Source: Pseudomonas sp. UBA4617
Lineage (GTDB): Bacteria > Pseudomonadota > Gammaproteobacteria > Pseudomonadales > Pseudomonadaceae
Length of the DNA stretch: 24,188 nt
Assembly (NCBI RefSeq): GCF_002386445.1
Contig: NZ_DGIR01000053.1
Span: forward strand, 669 to 24,856
Reading direction: 5' to 3'
Positions 1 through 5,853 of this stretch are shown piece after piece. The notes below the pieces were generated by a model. That model made no database searches and was not told the DNA's origin. It was given only the letters and a program-made list of their open reading frames with translations. Position 1 is the stretch's first letter. Each line of letters opens with the position of its first letter. Position numbers and translations under genes: made by a program.

Positions 1-329
1 GCGGTGCGGTTGCGGTTGTCGGTCATGGCCTCGACCATGATCGCCACACCGCCCGGGCCGTAGCCTTCGTAGCTGAGTTCTTCGACGTTGTCGCTTTCGT
101 TGGTACCAGCACCACGAGCCACGGCGCGATCAATGATGTCACGGCTCATGTTGGCGCCCAGGGCCTTGTCCAGTGCCAGGCGCAGGCGCGGGTTGGAGGC
201 CGGGTCAGGGCCGCCCTGCTTGGCAGCGACCGTCAGTTCGCGGATCCACTTGGTGAAGATCTTGCCTCTCTTGGCATCCTGGCGCTCTTTGCGGTGCTTG
301 ATGTTCGCCCACTTGGAATGACCAGCCAT
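1..329 (-). CDS. yebC: YebC/PmpR-family transcriptional regulator (5' part only)
   Basis: This is the N-terminal part, about 109 codons, of a YebC/PmpR protein; the rest lies beyond the left edge of the window. The protein opens MAGHSKWANIKHRKERQDAK, the family signature, and continues through the conserved stretch ending in YEGYGPGGVAIMVEAMTDN. The start ATG is at 327-329 on the minus strand. Family members are DNA-binding regulators: P. aeruginosa PmpR represses a quinolone-signal regulator, and related proteins have been linked to translation of proline-rich proteins. The gene follows aspS on the same strand after a gap that holds hairpins, so it may be partly separated from aspS transcription. 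In Pseudomonas it usually precedes ruvC-ruvA-ruvB, which would lie outside this window. Confidence 0.95.
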   Translation of the reverse strand, partial: MAGHSKWANIKHRKERQDAKRGKIFTKWIRELTVAAKQGGPDPASNPRLRLALDKALGANMSRDIIDRAVARGAGTNESDNVEELSYEGYGPGGVAIMVEAMTDNRNRT

Positions 330-361
330 AACGACTCCGAATCCTTTGAATCACAAACAGC

Positions 362-433
362 CCCGCCCCTGTACGGGGCGGGACGGGAAATTGCCTGCGC
401 CGAAACGCAAAGGCGCATCCCTGTGGATGCGCC
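362..433 (-). terminator. Two hairpins between aspS and yebC, probable aspS terminator or attenuator
   Basis: Two strong inverted repeats sit just after the aspS stop. The first met by leftward transcription has a 9-bp stem (412-420 with 425-433, loop of 4) and is followed on the minus strand by a T-rich TTTGCGTTT stretch. The second has an 8-bp GC-only stem (362-369 with 375-382, loop of 5). The T tracts are interrupted, so termination may be only partial and some read-through into yebC is plausible. Confidence 0.55.
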
Positions 434-443
434 CGAGGACCGC

Positions 444-2219
444 TTACTCGACCTTGGCCTGTTCGCGCAGTCGGATGTGCAGCTCGCGCAGGGCCTTGGC
501 GTCGACCAGGCCAGGGGCCTGGGTCATGACGCACGCGGCGCTCTGGGTTTTCGGGAAGGCGATCACTTCACGGATCGACTGGGCGCCGGTCATCAGCATG
601 ACCAGGCGGTCCAGGCCGAAGGCCAGGCCACCGTGAGGCGGCGCACCGAACTTCAGGGCGTCGAGCAGGAAGCCGAATTTCTCTTCCTGTTCTGCTGCTT
701 CGATGCCCAGCAGGCGGAACACGGCCTGTTGCATTTCCTTGCGGTGGATACGGATCGAACCGCCACCCAGTTCGGTACCGTTCAGGACCATGTCGTAGGC
801 ACGCGACAGGGCTGCGGCCGGGTTGGCCTCGAGCTCTTCCGGGGTGCACTTCGGCGCGGTGAACGGGTGGTGCAGCGCAGTGAAGCTGCCGTCTTCGTTC
901 TCTTCGAACATCGGGAAGTCGACCACCCACATCGGCGCCCACTCGCAGGTCAGCAGCTCGAAGTCGTGGCCCAGGCGGATACGCAGCGCGCCCAGGGCTT
1001 CGCTGACCACCTTGAACTTGTCGGCACCGAAGAACACGATGTCGCCGTCAACGGCACCAACGCGGTCGAGGATGGTATTGAGGTTGGCCTCGGGGATGTT
1101 CTTGACGATCGGCGACTGCAGGCCTTCGACGCCCTTGGCGCGCTCGTTGACCTTGATGTAGGCCAGGCCCTTGGCACCGTAGATGCCGACGAACTTGGTG
1201 TACTCGTCGATCTTGCTGCGCGGCATGCTGGCACCGCCTGGCAGACGCAGGGCGGTAACACGGCACTTCGGATCGTTGGCCGGGCCGGCGAACACCTTGA
1301 AGTCCACGTCCTTCAGCTGGTCGGCAACGTCGACCAGTTCCAGCGGAATGCGCAGGTCAGGTTTGTCGGAACCGTAGCGGCGCATGGCTTCTTCGAAGGT
1401 CATGTGCGGGAATTCGCCGAATTCCAGATCCAGCACTTCCTTGAACAGCTTGCGGATCATGCTTTCGGTCAGGCCCATGATCTCGCTTTCATCGAGGAAG
1501 CTGGTCTCGATGTCGATCTGGGTGAATTCCGGCTGGCGGTCGGCCCGCAGGTCTTCGTCACGGAAGCACTTGGCGATCTGGTAGTAGCGGTCGAAGCCAG
1601 CGACCATCAGCAGTTGCTTGAACAGCTGCGGCGACTGCGGCAGGGCGAAGAAGCTGCCGGCGTGAGTACGGCTTGGCACCAGGTAGTCACGCGCGCCTTC
1701 CGGGGTGGCGCGGGTCAGGATCGGCGTTTCGACATCGAGGAAGCCGTTTTCGTCGAGGAAGCGACGGATGCTGCTGGTGATGCGCGAGCGCAGGCGCAGC
1801 TTGTCGGCCATTTCCGGGCGACGCAGGTCGATGAAGCGGTAGCGCAGGCGGGTTTCCTCACCGACGTCGGAATATTCGTTGAGCGGGAACGGCGGGGTTT
1901 CCGCTTCGTTGAGCACGTTCAGCTGGTAGCCGAGAATCTCGATGGCACCGGACGCCATGTTGGCATTCACCGCACCCTCAGGGCGCTTGCGCACCTTGCC
2001 GGTGATCTGCACGACGTATTCGCTGCGCACGCGGTCGGCCGCGGCGAAGGTTTCGGCGCGATCCGGGTCGAACACGACCTGGGCCATGCCTTCGCGGTCA
2101 CGGATGTCGAGGAAGATCACCCCGCCGTGGTCGCGGCGACGATGGACCCAGCCGCAAAGGGTGACTTCCTGGCCGTCCAGGCTCTCGTTCAGTTGGCCGC
2201 AATAATGGCTGCGCATCAT
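444..2219 (-). CDS. aspS: Aspartyl-tRNA synthetase, probably non-discriminating (Asp/Asn)
   Basis: A 591-residue class IIb aminoacyl-tRNA synthetase that charges tRNA(Asp) with aspartate; E. coli AspRS has 590 residues. An N-terminal OB-fold anticodon-binding domain (about 1-110) is followed by the catalytic core. Motif 2 is seen as FRDEDLRADRQPEFTQID and motif 3 as GGLAFGLDRLVMLMTG. The bacterial GAD insertion domain lies between them. P. aeruginosa AspRS is known to be non-discriminating: it also makes Asp-tRNA(Asn), which GatCAB then amidates. His31 in the DHGGV stretch fits that type, but gatCAB is not in the window, so this is inference. The start MMRSHYCGQLNE matches the form I know from Pseudomonas. 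The FmdB-like gene lies 93 bp upstream on the same strand, so the two could be cotranscribed. Confidence 0.97.
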   Translation of the reverse strand: MMRSHYCGQLNESLDGQEVTLCGWVHRRRDHGGVIFLDIRDREGMAQVVFDPDRAETFAAADRVRSEYVVQITGKVRKRPEGAVNANMASGAIEILGYQLNVLNEAETPPFPLNEYSDVGEETRLRYRFIDLRRPEMADKLRLRSRITSSIRRFLDENGFLDVETPILTRATPEGARDYLVPSRTHAGSFFALPQSPQLFKQLLMVAGFDRYYQIAKCFRDEDLRADRQPEFTQIDIETSFLDESEIMGLTESMIRKLFKEVLDLEFGEFPHMTFEEAMRRYGSDKPDLRIPLELVDVADQLKDVDFKVFAGPANDPKCRVTALRLPGGASMPRSKIDEYTKFVGIYGAKGLAYIKVNERAKGVEGLQSPIVKNIPEANLNTILDRVGAVDGDIVFFGADKFKVVSEALGALRIRLGHDFELLTCEWAPMWVVDFPMFEENEDGSFTALHHPFTAPKCTPEELEANPAAALSRAYDMVLNGTELGGGSIRIHRKEMQQAVFRLLGIEAAEQEEKFGFLLDALKFGAPPHGGLAFGLDRLVMLMTGAQSIREVIAFPKTQSAACVMTQAPGLVDAKALRELHIRLREQAKVE

Positions 2220-2312
2220 GATGGTGGTTTCGCTTCTCGTGATTCGTGTATTCGGTGGAGGCCTTGGCCGCCCGGAGGGCTAATACTGCAAGACCCGGTC
2301 ACAGCATTCAAC

Positions 2313-2534
2313 TCAGTCGGCCTTGTCGCCGCCTGCCAGATTCTTTTTCGCCCCGGTCTTGAAGTCGGTTTCGTACCAACCATTACCGCTCAGGCGGAAG
2401 CCTGGCACCGACAGCAGCTTCTTCAGCGCCGGCGCCTGGCAGGCCGGGCAATCGGTCAGCGGCGCGGCGCTGATCTTCTGCAGCACTTCCATGCGGTGCT
2501 CGCAGGATGCACATTGATAGTCATAAAGGGGCAT
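2313..2534 (-). CDS. FmdB-family zinc-ribbon protein
   Basis: A 73-residue protein beginning MPLYDYQCASCEHRME, the FmdB/CxxC_CxxC_SSSS regulatory-domain signature. Two cysteine pairs (C8/C11 and C29/C32) should bind one zinc ion. The remainder (PGFRLSGNGWYETDF) matches the conserved segment after the ribbon. The family was named for a putative regulator of a formamidase operon in Methylophilus, but the role of the short proteins found next to aspS in many proteobacteria is unknown. It reads in the same direction as aspS, 93 bp ahead of it, and may be its operon leader gene. A purine-rich GAGAGA precedes the ATG. Confidence 0.9.
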   Translation of the reverse strand: MPLYDYQCASCEHRMEVLQKISAAPLTDCPACQAPALKKLLSVPGFRLSGNGWYETDFKTGAKKNLAGGDKAD

Positions 2535-2585
2535 GGGTGTCTCTCGTCAACCATAACGCTGGCTGCCGGGGCAGCAAAAAGCGCG

Positions 2586-2591
2586 ATTATA
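2586..2591 (-). promoter_or_regulatory. Candidate -10 element (TATAAT) for the fmdB-like gene/aspS
   Basis: On the minus strand the sequence reads CATATATAATCGCG, which contains a perfect TATAAT, 51 bp before the fmdB-like start. I see no convincing -35 hexamer at 16-18 bp spacing. The presumed leader carries a short hairpin (GCTGCC at 2562-2567 pairing with GGCAGC at 2570-2575). Confidence 0.45.
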
Positions 2592-2626
2592 TATGGTTAG
2601 CAAGCACTGCGCAGCCCGCCAGGCGA

Positions 2627-2956
2627 TCAGCGCACACTGGGCGGGTCCTGCAGCCAGGCGACACAGATCACCCGGATCAGCCCGCTGAAGTTGCGCACCC
2701 CACCCTGGCGCAGGTGCACTTCGCGGTCGACGTAGGACAGCACGGCGCTGACCGAACAGCGATTGGCCGCAGCGATGCGTTCGAGGATACCCCAGTAGAC
2801 GGCTTCCAGGCGCAGGCAAGTGGAAAAACCGTTGAGCCTTACCGAACGCGACACCGGCTGGGTCTGCTGCATGTCGAAATCCGCCTTGAACGGATCGATG
2901 CACTGTTTACCGGGCCAGCGCCCCTGGCCAGCCACACGCTTGCTCGCTTGCATCAT
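2627..2956 (-). CDS. Ribbon-helix-helix domain protein
   Basis: A 109-residue protein whose middle and end (about 36-105) match the RHH_4-type ribbon-helix-helix family: SRSVRLNGFSTCLRLE as the strand and first helix, then WGILERIAAANRCSVSAVLSYVDRE, then the conserved tail VRNFSGLIRVICVAWL. Proteins with this fold usually dimerise and bind DNA through the N-terminal strand, but no target is known to me for this group. The first 30 residues are basic and poorly conserved in appearance. The start ATGATG at 2956 has an AGGAG nine bases upstream, which supports it over the internal Met29. The gene is on the same strand as the fmdB-like gene, 92 bp upstream, with a separate promoter-like -10 between them. 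Confidence 0.75.
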   Translation of the reverse strand: MMQASKRVAGQGRWPGKQCIDPFKADFDMQQTQPVSRSVRLNGFSTCLRLEAVYWGILERIAAANRCSVSAVLSYVDREVHLRQGGVRNFSGLIRVICVAWLQDPPSVR

Positions 2957-3067
2957 GCGCCACTTCTCCTCGTCACAGGTAGCAGGTGGCCTATTAAGCG
3001 CTGACGAGCGCGGTTAGAGCAGCGGCAAAATCTTCCTGATCAGAATCACCAAGTATGCGGGATATGC

Positions 3068-3100
3068 AGGAGCGACTCATCGCGACAGGAGGCCGCTCCT
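3068..3100. repeat. REP-like imperfect palindrome
   Basis: AGGAGCG (3068-3074) is mirrored by CGCTCCT (3094-3100) around a core containing TCATCGCGACAGG. The same words occur in the palindrome at 9986-10030. It lies just beyond the dps stop codon, the usual place for Pseudomonas REP elements, and could protect or end the dps transcript. Confidence 0.6.
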
Positions 3101-3116
3101 ACCCAAAGCGCAACGA

Positions 3117-3590
3117 TTACTTGCCGTCGAGCAGCACCCGCAGCATCCAGGCAGTCTTCTCATGCACCTGCATGCGCTGGGTCAGCAGGTCGGCAGTCGG
3201 TTCGTCACTGACCTTGTCCACCACCGGGAAGATGCTGCGCGCGGTACGCACCACAGCCTCCTGCCCCTGCACCAGCTGGCGGATCATCTCGTCTGCGGGT
3301 GGTACCCCTTCCTCCTCCTTGATCGAGGAGTGCCGCGCATAGAAGGCATAGGACCCCGGCGCCGGGAAGCCCAGGGCGCGAATGCGCTCGGCGATCGAGT
3401 CGACCGCCAGCGCCAGCTCGTTGTACTGCTCCTCGAACATCAGGTGCAGGGTGCGGAACGACGGACCGGTGACGTTCCAGTGGAAGTTATGGGTTTTCAG
3501 ATACAGCACATAGGTATCCGACAACAGACGGGACAACCCATCGACGATGGACTTGCGATCTTCTTCACTGATACCGATATCGATTGCCAT
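3117..3590 (-). CDS. dps: Dps-family ferritin-like protein (DNA protection during starvation)
   Basis: A 157-residue Dps protein. Dps assembles into a 12-subunit shell that oxidises and stores iron using hydrogen peroxide and so protects DNA under starvation and oxidative stress. The inter-subunit ferroxidase ligands can be aligned with E. coli Dps: H37 in THNFHWNVTG, H49, E53 (Asp in E. coli), D64 and E68 in AVDSIAERIRALG. The N-terminus lacks the long lysine-rich tail of E. coli Dps, so direct DNA binding is uncertain. The start MAIDIGISEED has an AGGGGA five bases upstream; an upstream in-frame start at 3665 would add 25 residues with no family match and is less likely. Two palindromes lie upstream and a REP-like element downstream. 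Confidence 0.95.
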   Translation of the reverse strand: MAIDIGISEEDRKSIVDGLSRLLSDTYVLYLKTHNFHWNVTGPSFRTLHLMFEEQYNELALAVDSIAERIRALGFPAPGSYAFYARHSSIKEEEGVPPADEMIRQLVQGQEAVVRTARSIFPVVDKVSDEPTADLLTQRMQVHEKTAWMLRVLLDGK

Positions 3591-3610
3591 GAAGTTCCCC
3601 TTTCCATAAG

Positions 3611-3625
3611 GCTTGAGACTCAAGC
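3611..3625. promoter_or_regulatory. 15-bp palindrome in the dps leader
   Basis: GCTTGAGACTCAAGC is a perfect 7-bp inverted repeat around a single central base. It begins 21 bp upstream of the dps start codon. It could be an operator or, in RNA, a short hairpin just ahead of the ribosome-binding site. I do not recognise it as the site of a specific regulator. Confidence 0.5.
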
Positions 3626-3650
3626 GGGTGCCGACCACTTTAGCAACACT

Positions 3651-3671
3651 TGTCGCAGGGCGCATGCGACA
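3651..3671. promoter_or_regulatory. 21-bp inverted repeat upstream of dps
   Basis: TGTCGCA (3651-3657) is mirrored by TGCGACA (3665-3671) across a 7-base spacer. It lies 61-81 bp upstream of the dps start, near where a promoter would be: an extended -10-like TGCTAAAGT is read on the minus strand just downstream, with its TAAAGT at 3637-3642. It may be an operator for dps. Confidence 0.4.
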
Positions 3672-3702
3672 TGGCGCAGCACAGCGCTTGGCAGCCTGTG
3701 GT

Positions 3703-3731
3703 TTGAGTAGCCTGCGGCTTTACTGTTAAAT
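3703..3731 (+). promoter_or_regulatory. Candidate sigma-70 promoter for the cold-shock-domain gene
   Basis: TTGAGT (3703-3708) and TTAAAT (3726-3731) are separated by exactly 17 bp; each matches the consensus hexamer at 4 of 6 positions. Transcription would start near 3738, giving a leader of about 130 bases before the ATG at 3868. Confidence 0.45.
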
Positions 3732-3867
3732 AGGCAGTGTGCCACCCGTGCGGACTGCCATTGCCGGGTGCATAGGCCGGCCTGTCACGTGTTCGCGCGC
3801 CATACCTCAATGCGCACCGTGCCGCCGGCTCTTCCTGTGACCAGCCTTATCAACTGTGAGCCTACCC

Positions 3868-4461
3868 ATGTTCAAGATCGTCCATCTGGTGACGGGCGTG
3901 GCAGCCTTGCTGCTATCGTTCATACCCAGCCTGAAAACCGATGCAAGTCCTTTCCTGCAACAACCCGACGCGGTCTACCTGGCCCTGTTCGGTCTGCTCA
4001 ACCTGATTCTTGCCCCGGTGGTGCCACTGTACTACCGTGGCGCCCGCCAGCAGTTGCAATACCTGGCTTGCGCCTTGCTGGTGGTGGCGGTGGTACTGCA
4101 GACCCTGACGGTGCTGGCACGCCCGGAAATGGGCAACCTGGCCGCGCTGGTCTGCGCAGCCCTGGCCGTGGCGGCACACCTGGCCGCAGGCCTTGCCCGC
4201 AGCGCGCGCAAGGCACGCACCAACCAGCCGGCAACGCAGGAATCCGGCAACCGTGATACCGGTACCGTCAAGTGGTTCAACACCTCCAAAGGCTTCGGCT
4301 TCATCTCCCGCGATTCGGGTGATGACATCTTCGTGCACTTTCGCGCCATTCGCGGTGAAGGCCACCGCATCCTGGTCGAAGGCCAGCGCGTGGAGTTCTC
4401 GGTGATGCACCGCGACAAGGGCCTGCAGGCTGAAGACGTGGTCGCTGTCACCCGCCGCTGA
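3868..4461 (+). CDS. Membrane protein with C-terminal cold-shock domain
   Basis: A 197-residue two-part protein. The N-terminal half has four likely membrane segments (about 4-22, 37-56, 64-84 and 88-110). A short basic and polar linker leads to a complete cold-shock domain (131-197) with RNP1 as KGFGFIS (141-147) and RNP2 as DIFVHF (153-158). Free cold-shock proteins bind single-stranded RNA or DNA and act as RNA chaperones; here the domain would be tethered to the inner membrane, on the cytoplasmic side if there are four spans and the N-terminus is inside. The ATG at 3868 is preferred; an in-frame GTG at 3856 would add four residues, and neither has a strong Shine-Dalgarno sequence. I recall such proteins as conserved in Pseudomonas at this locus, without a known function. 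Confidence 0.88.
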   Translation: MFKIVHLVTGVAALLLSFIPSLKTDASPFLQQPDAVYLALFGLLNLILAPVVPLYYRGARQQLQYLACALLVVAVVLQTLTVLARPEMGNLAALVCAALAVAAHLAAGLARSARKARTNQPATQESGNRDTGTVKWFNTSKGFGFISRDSGDDIFVHFRAIRGEGHRILVEGQRVEFSVMHRDKGLQAEDVVAVTRR

Positions 4462-4480
4462 TCATCTGCGACGGTCACTT

Positions 4481-4511
4481 CCTGTGGAGGCGGGCTCGCC
4501 CGCCCCACAGG
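4481..4511. repeat. REP-like palindrome between convergent genes
   Basis: CCTGTGGAGGCGGGC is mirrored by GCCCGCCCCACAGG with a 2-base loop and one bulged A. It sits 19 bp after the cold-shock-domain gene and 27 bp from the slyX stop. The GGCGGGCTCGCCCGCC core resembles common Pseudomonas REP sequences. There is no T tract, so it is probably not an intrinsic terminator, though it could stabilise both 3' ends. Confidence 0.6.
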
Positions 4512-4538
4512 GTTGCTGCTCATCCAGCGTTATCGGCT

Positions 4539-4745
4539 TCAATAATGAGGCGGCGGCGCCTCCTCCCCGTCATTGCCGTACTGACCGACCATCTCTTCGT
4601 AACGCTTGATCAGCTCGGCCATCTGCAATTGCAGCCGCTCGATCACCCGCGCCTGCTCGACCACCACATCATTCAGCGCCTGGATGGTGTCATCCTGGAA
4701 TGCCTGACGGGTTTCCAGCTCGACCATTCGCATTTCCAACGACAT
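4539..4745 (-). CDS. slyX: SlyX-family protein
   Basis: A 68-residue SlyX protein. Residues 1-50 form a heptad-patterned coiled coil (LETRQAFQDDTIQALNDVVV and onward) and the tail ends in the family's PPPHY. Its molecular function is unknown; the name comes from its position next to slyD in E. coli. It is preceded by the HIT-family gene with only one base between that gene's stop and this ATG, so the two are almost certainly cotranscribed and translationally linked. Confidence 0.93.
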   Translation of the reverse strand: MSLEMRMVELETRQAFQDDTIQALNDVVVEQARVIERLQLQMAELIKRYEEMVGQYGNDGEEAPPPHY

Positions 4746-4746
4746 A

Positions 4747-5166
4747 TCAGGCCTCTACATACCCATCGAGTTTCAGTTCACGCAGACGCTGGCGTACGGC
4801 TTGTACTTGCTCGTCGGTATAGGCCACTGCCGGGCACTTGCCCCACACCGGCGCAGGCCAGGCGGCGTCGTCGCGCTGGCGCACGATTACGTGCATGTGC
4901 AACTGACTGACCACATTACCGAGGGTGGCAACGTTCATCTTGTCGGCCTTGTAGCTCGCCTTGAGCGCCTCCGCCAGGCGGGTGGTTTCCTGCCACAACT
5001 GCTGCTGCTGCGCCGCATCCAGCTCGAACAGCTCGCTGATACCGGCGCGCTTGGGCACCAGGATGAACCACGGGTAGTTGGCGTCCTTGCTCAGTAACAA
5101 CTGGCACAGCGCAAACTCTCCCAACACCAGGGCATCCTGCTGCAAACGCGAATCGAGGACGAACAC
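4747..5166 (-). CDS. HIT-family (histidine triad) protein
   Basis: A 139-residue histidine-triad-fold protein. HIT proteins bind nucleotides and act as hydrolases or transferases on nucleoside phosphate derivatives. The signature normally reads His-x-His-x-His; here it is QLHMHVI at 88-94, so the first histidine is Gln88 while the catalytic middle His90 and His92 remain. Other family features are the early substrate strand YPWFILVPKRAGISELFEL (31-49) and NVATLGNVVSQLH. The substrate cannot be inferred. It forms a two-gene unit with slyX, 1 bp downstream. Confidence 0.87.
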   Translation of the reverse strand: MFVLDSRLQQDALVLGEFALCQLLLSKDANYPWFILVPKRAGISELFELDAAQQQQLWQETTRLAEALKASYKADKMNVATLGNVVSQLHMHVIVRQRDDAAWPAPVWGKCPAVAYTDEQVQAVRQRLRELKLDGYVEA

Positions 5167-5853
5167 GGCAAATCTCCTTCAGGCAACACCCACCCGCTAC
5201 GCGCGGAGTACAAGCCTGCAAGGATACCTTGCACGTTCCCGGTAACACAGCGCTACTTTTCGCACCAAAATGAGGCCTGCCGTGCCCCGCCCACCACACT
5301 GGCCACCCCACAAATGACTCTGGTTGAACTAGTTGCGGTAACACATTCATTTTCATGACAGCTTTTTTGTTTTTAATGATTCTCGACTGCGATATGTCCG
5401 GAACCAGCCCCGCCCCGTGTTTTCGGTGCTTTCCGACCCTCGGTAGCGGGTTTTGTGAAAATTTCATGAAGTGTTGCGTATTTTGAGCACGCTTGTTGCA
5501 TTCCCTTCACGCCAAGTCGGCACGACATCTGCTATGGCAGTTGAACGCGACAAATGACACAGCGGCATTGGTTACCAGGGAGTTTCCCGCGCCGGAATTG
5601 CATCAACCGATGCAAGACGACGATGGAAACAACGCTGGCGTTGTACGGCCCATAACCGGGGCGTGATTTGCGACATGGAAACACCTGAAAGCGACATGAT
5701 AAAAAAGTTCCGTAAAGGATGCTTATAGCCATATCGCCAACAACAGTCAGCGTGCTATACATTTTCGCCGACATAACAAGAAAGAGCTGCACCATATAAC
5801 TAGAACAGATGGCGCAGCGGTACTCTTCCTAAAAACCAAAGGAGCAAATCACG
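5167..5853. other. 687-bp non-coding interval upstream of oprD and the HIT gene
   Basis: This divergent intergenic region holds no credible gene; the longest ORF (5532-5795, minus strand) has no recognisable features and no ribosome-binding site I can see. The middle (about 5335-5480) and the right part (about 5695-5800) are AT-rich relative to the rest of the window. The right part holds two direct GCGACATG repeats (5670-5698) and weak -10-like hexamers for oprD, TATACA at 5756-5761 preceded by TG, and TATAAC at 5795-5800, neither with a good -35. An 11-bp palindrome TGAAAATTTCA lies around 5456-5466. Such length suggests complex control of oprD. Confidence 0.6.
5670..5698 (-). promoter_or_regulatory. 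Candidate ArgR binding site upstream of oprD
   Basis: GCGACATG occurs at 5670-5677 and again at 5691-5698, exactly 21 bp (two helical turns) apart. On the minus strand this reads TGTCGC-N15-TGTCGC. The Pseudomonas ArgR consensus, as I recall it, is a direct repeat of TGTCGC-N8-AA-N5, also 21 bp per repeat. The AA positions are not conserved here. P. aeruginosa oprD is known to be induced by arginine through ArgR, so the placement about 155-185 bp ahead of the ATG fits. Confidence 0.55.

Noticed and set aside
294..2600. A 768-residue open frame on the plus strand across aspS
   Set aside because: It is the antisense shadow of aspS and the fmdB-like gene. Long antisense frames are common here because of GC-rich third codon positions. 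Its composition (rich in His, Gln, Ala, Val, Asp) and lack of any domain confirm this.
3591..3665. An upstream start for dps that would add 25 residues
   Set aside because: It would place the GCTTGAGACTCAAGC palindrome and the ribosome-binding site inside the gene; family length and AGGGGA spacing favour 3590.
5371..5389. TTTTTAATGATTCTCGA resembling half of a Fur box
   Set aside because: Only one half matches and there is no dyad partner; AT-rich sequence alone explains it.
5532..5795. An 87-residue minus-strand frame in the oprD upstream region
   Set aside because: It has no recognisable domain or ribosome-binding site that I can see and overlaps the promoter region; it is more likely chance.
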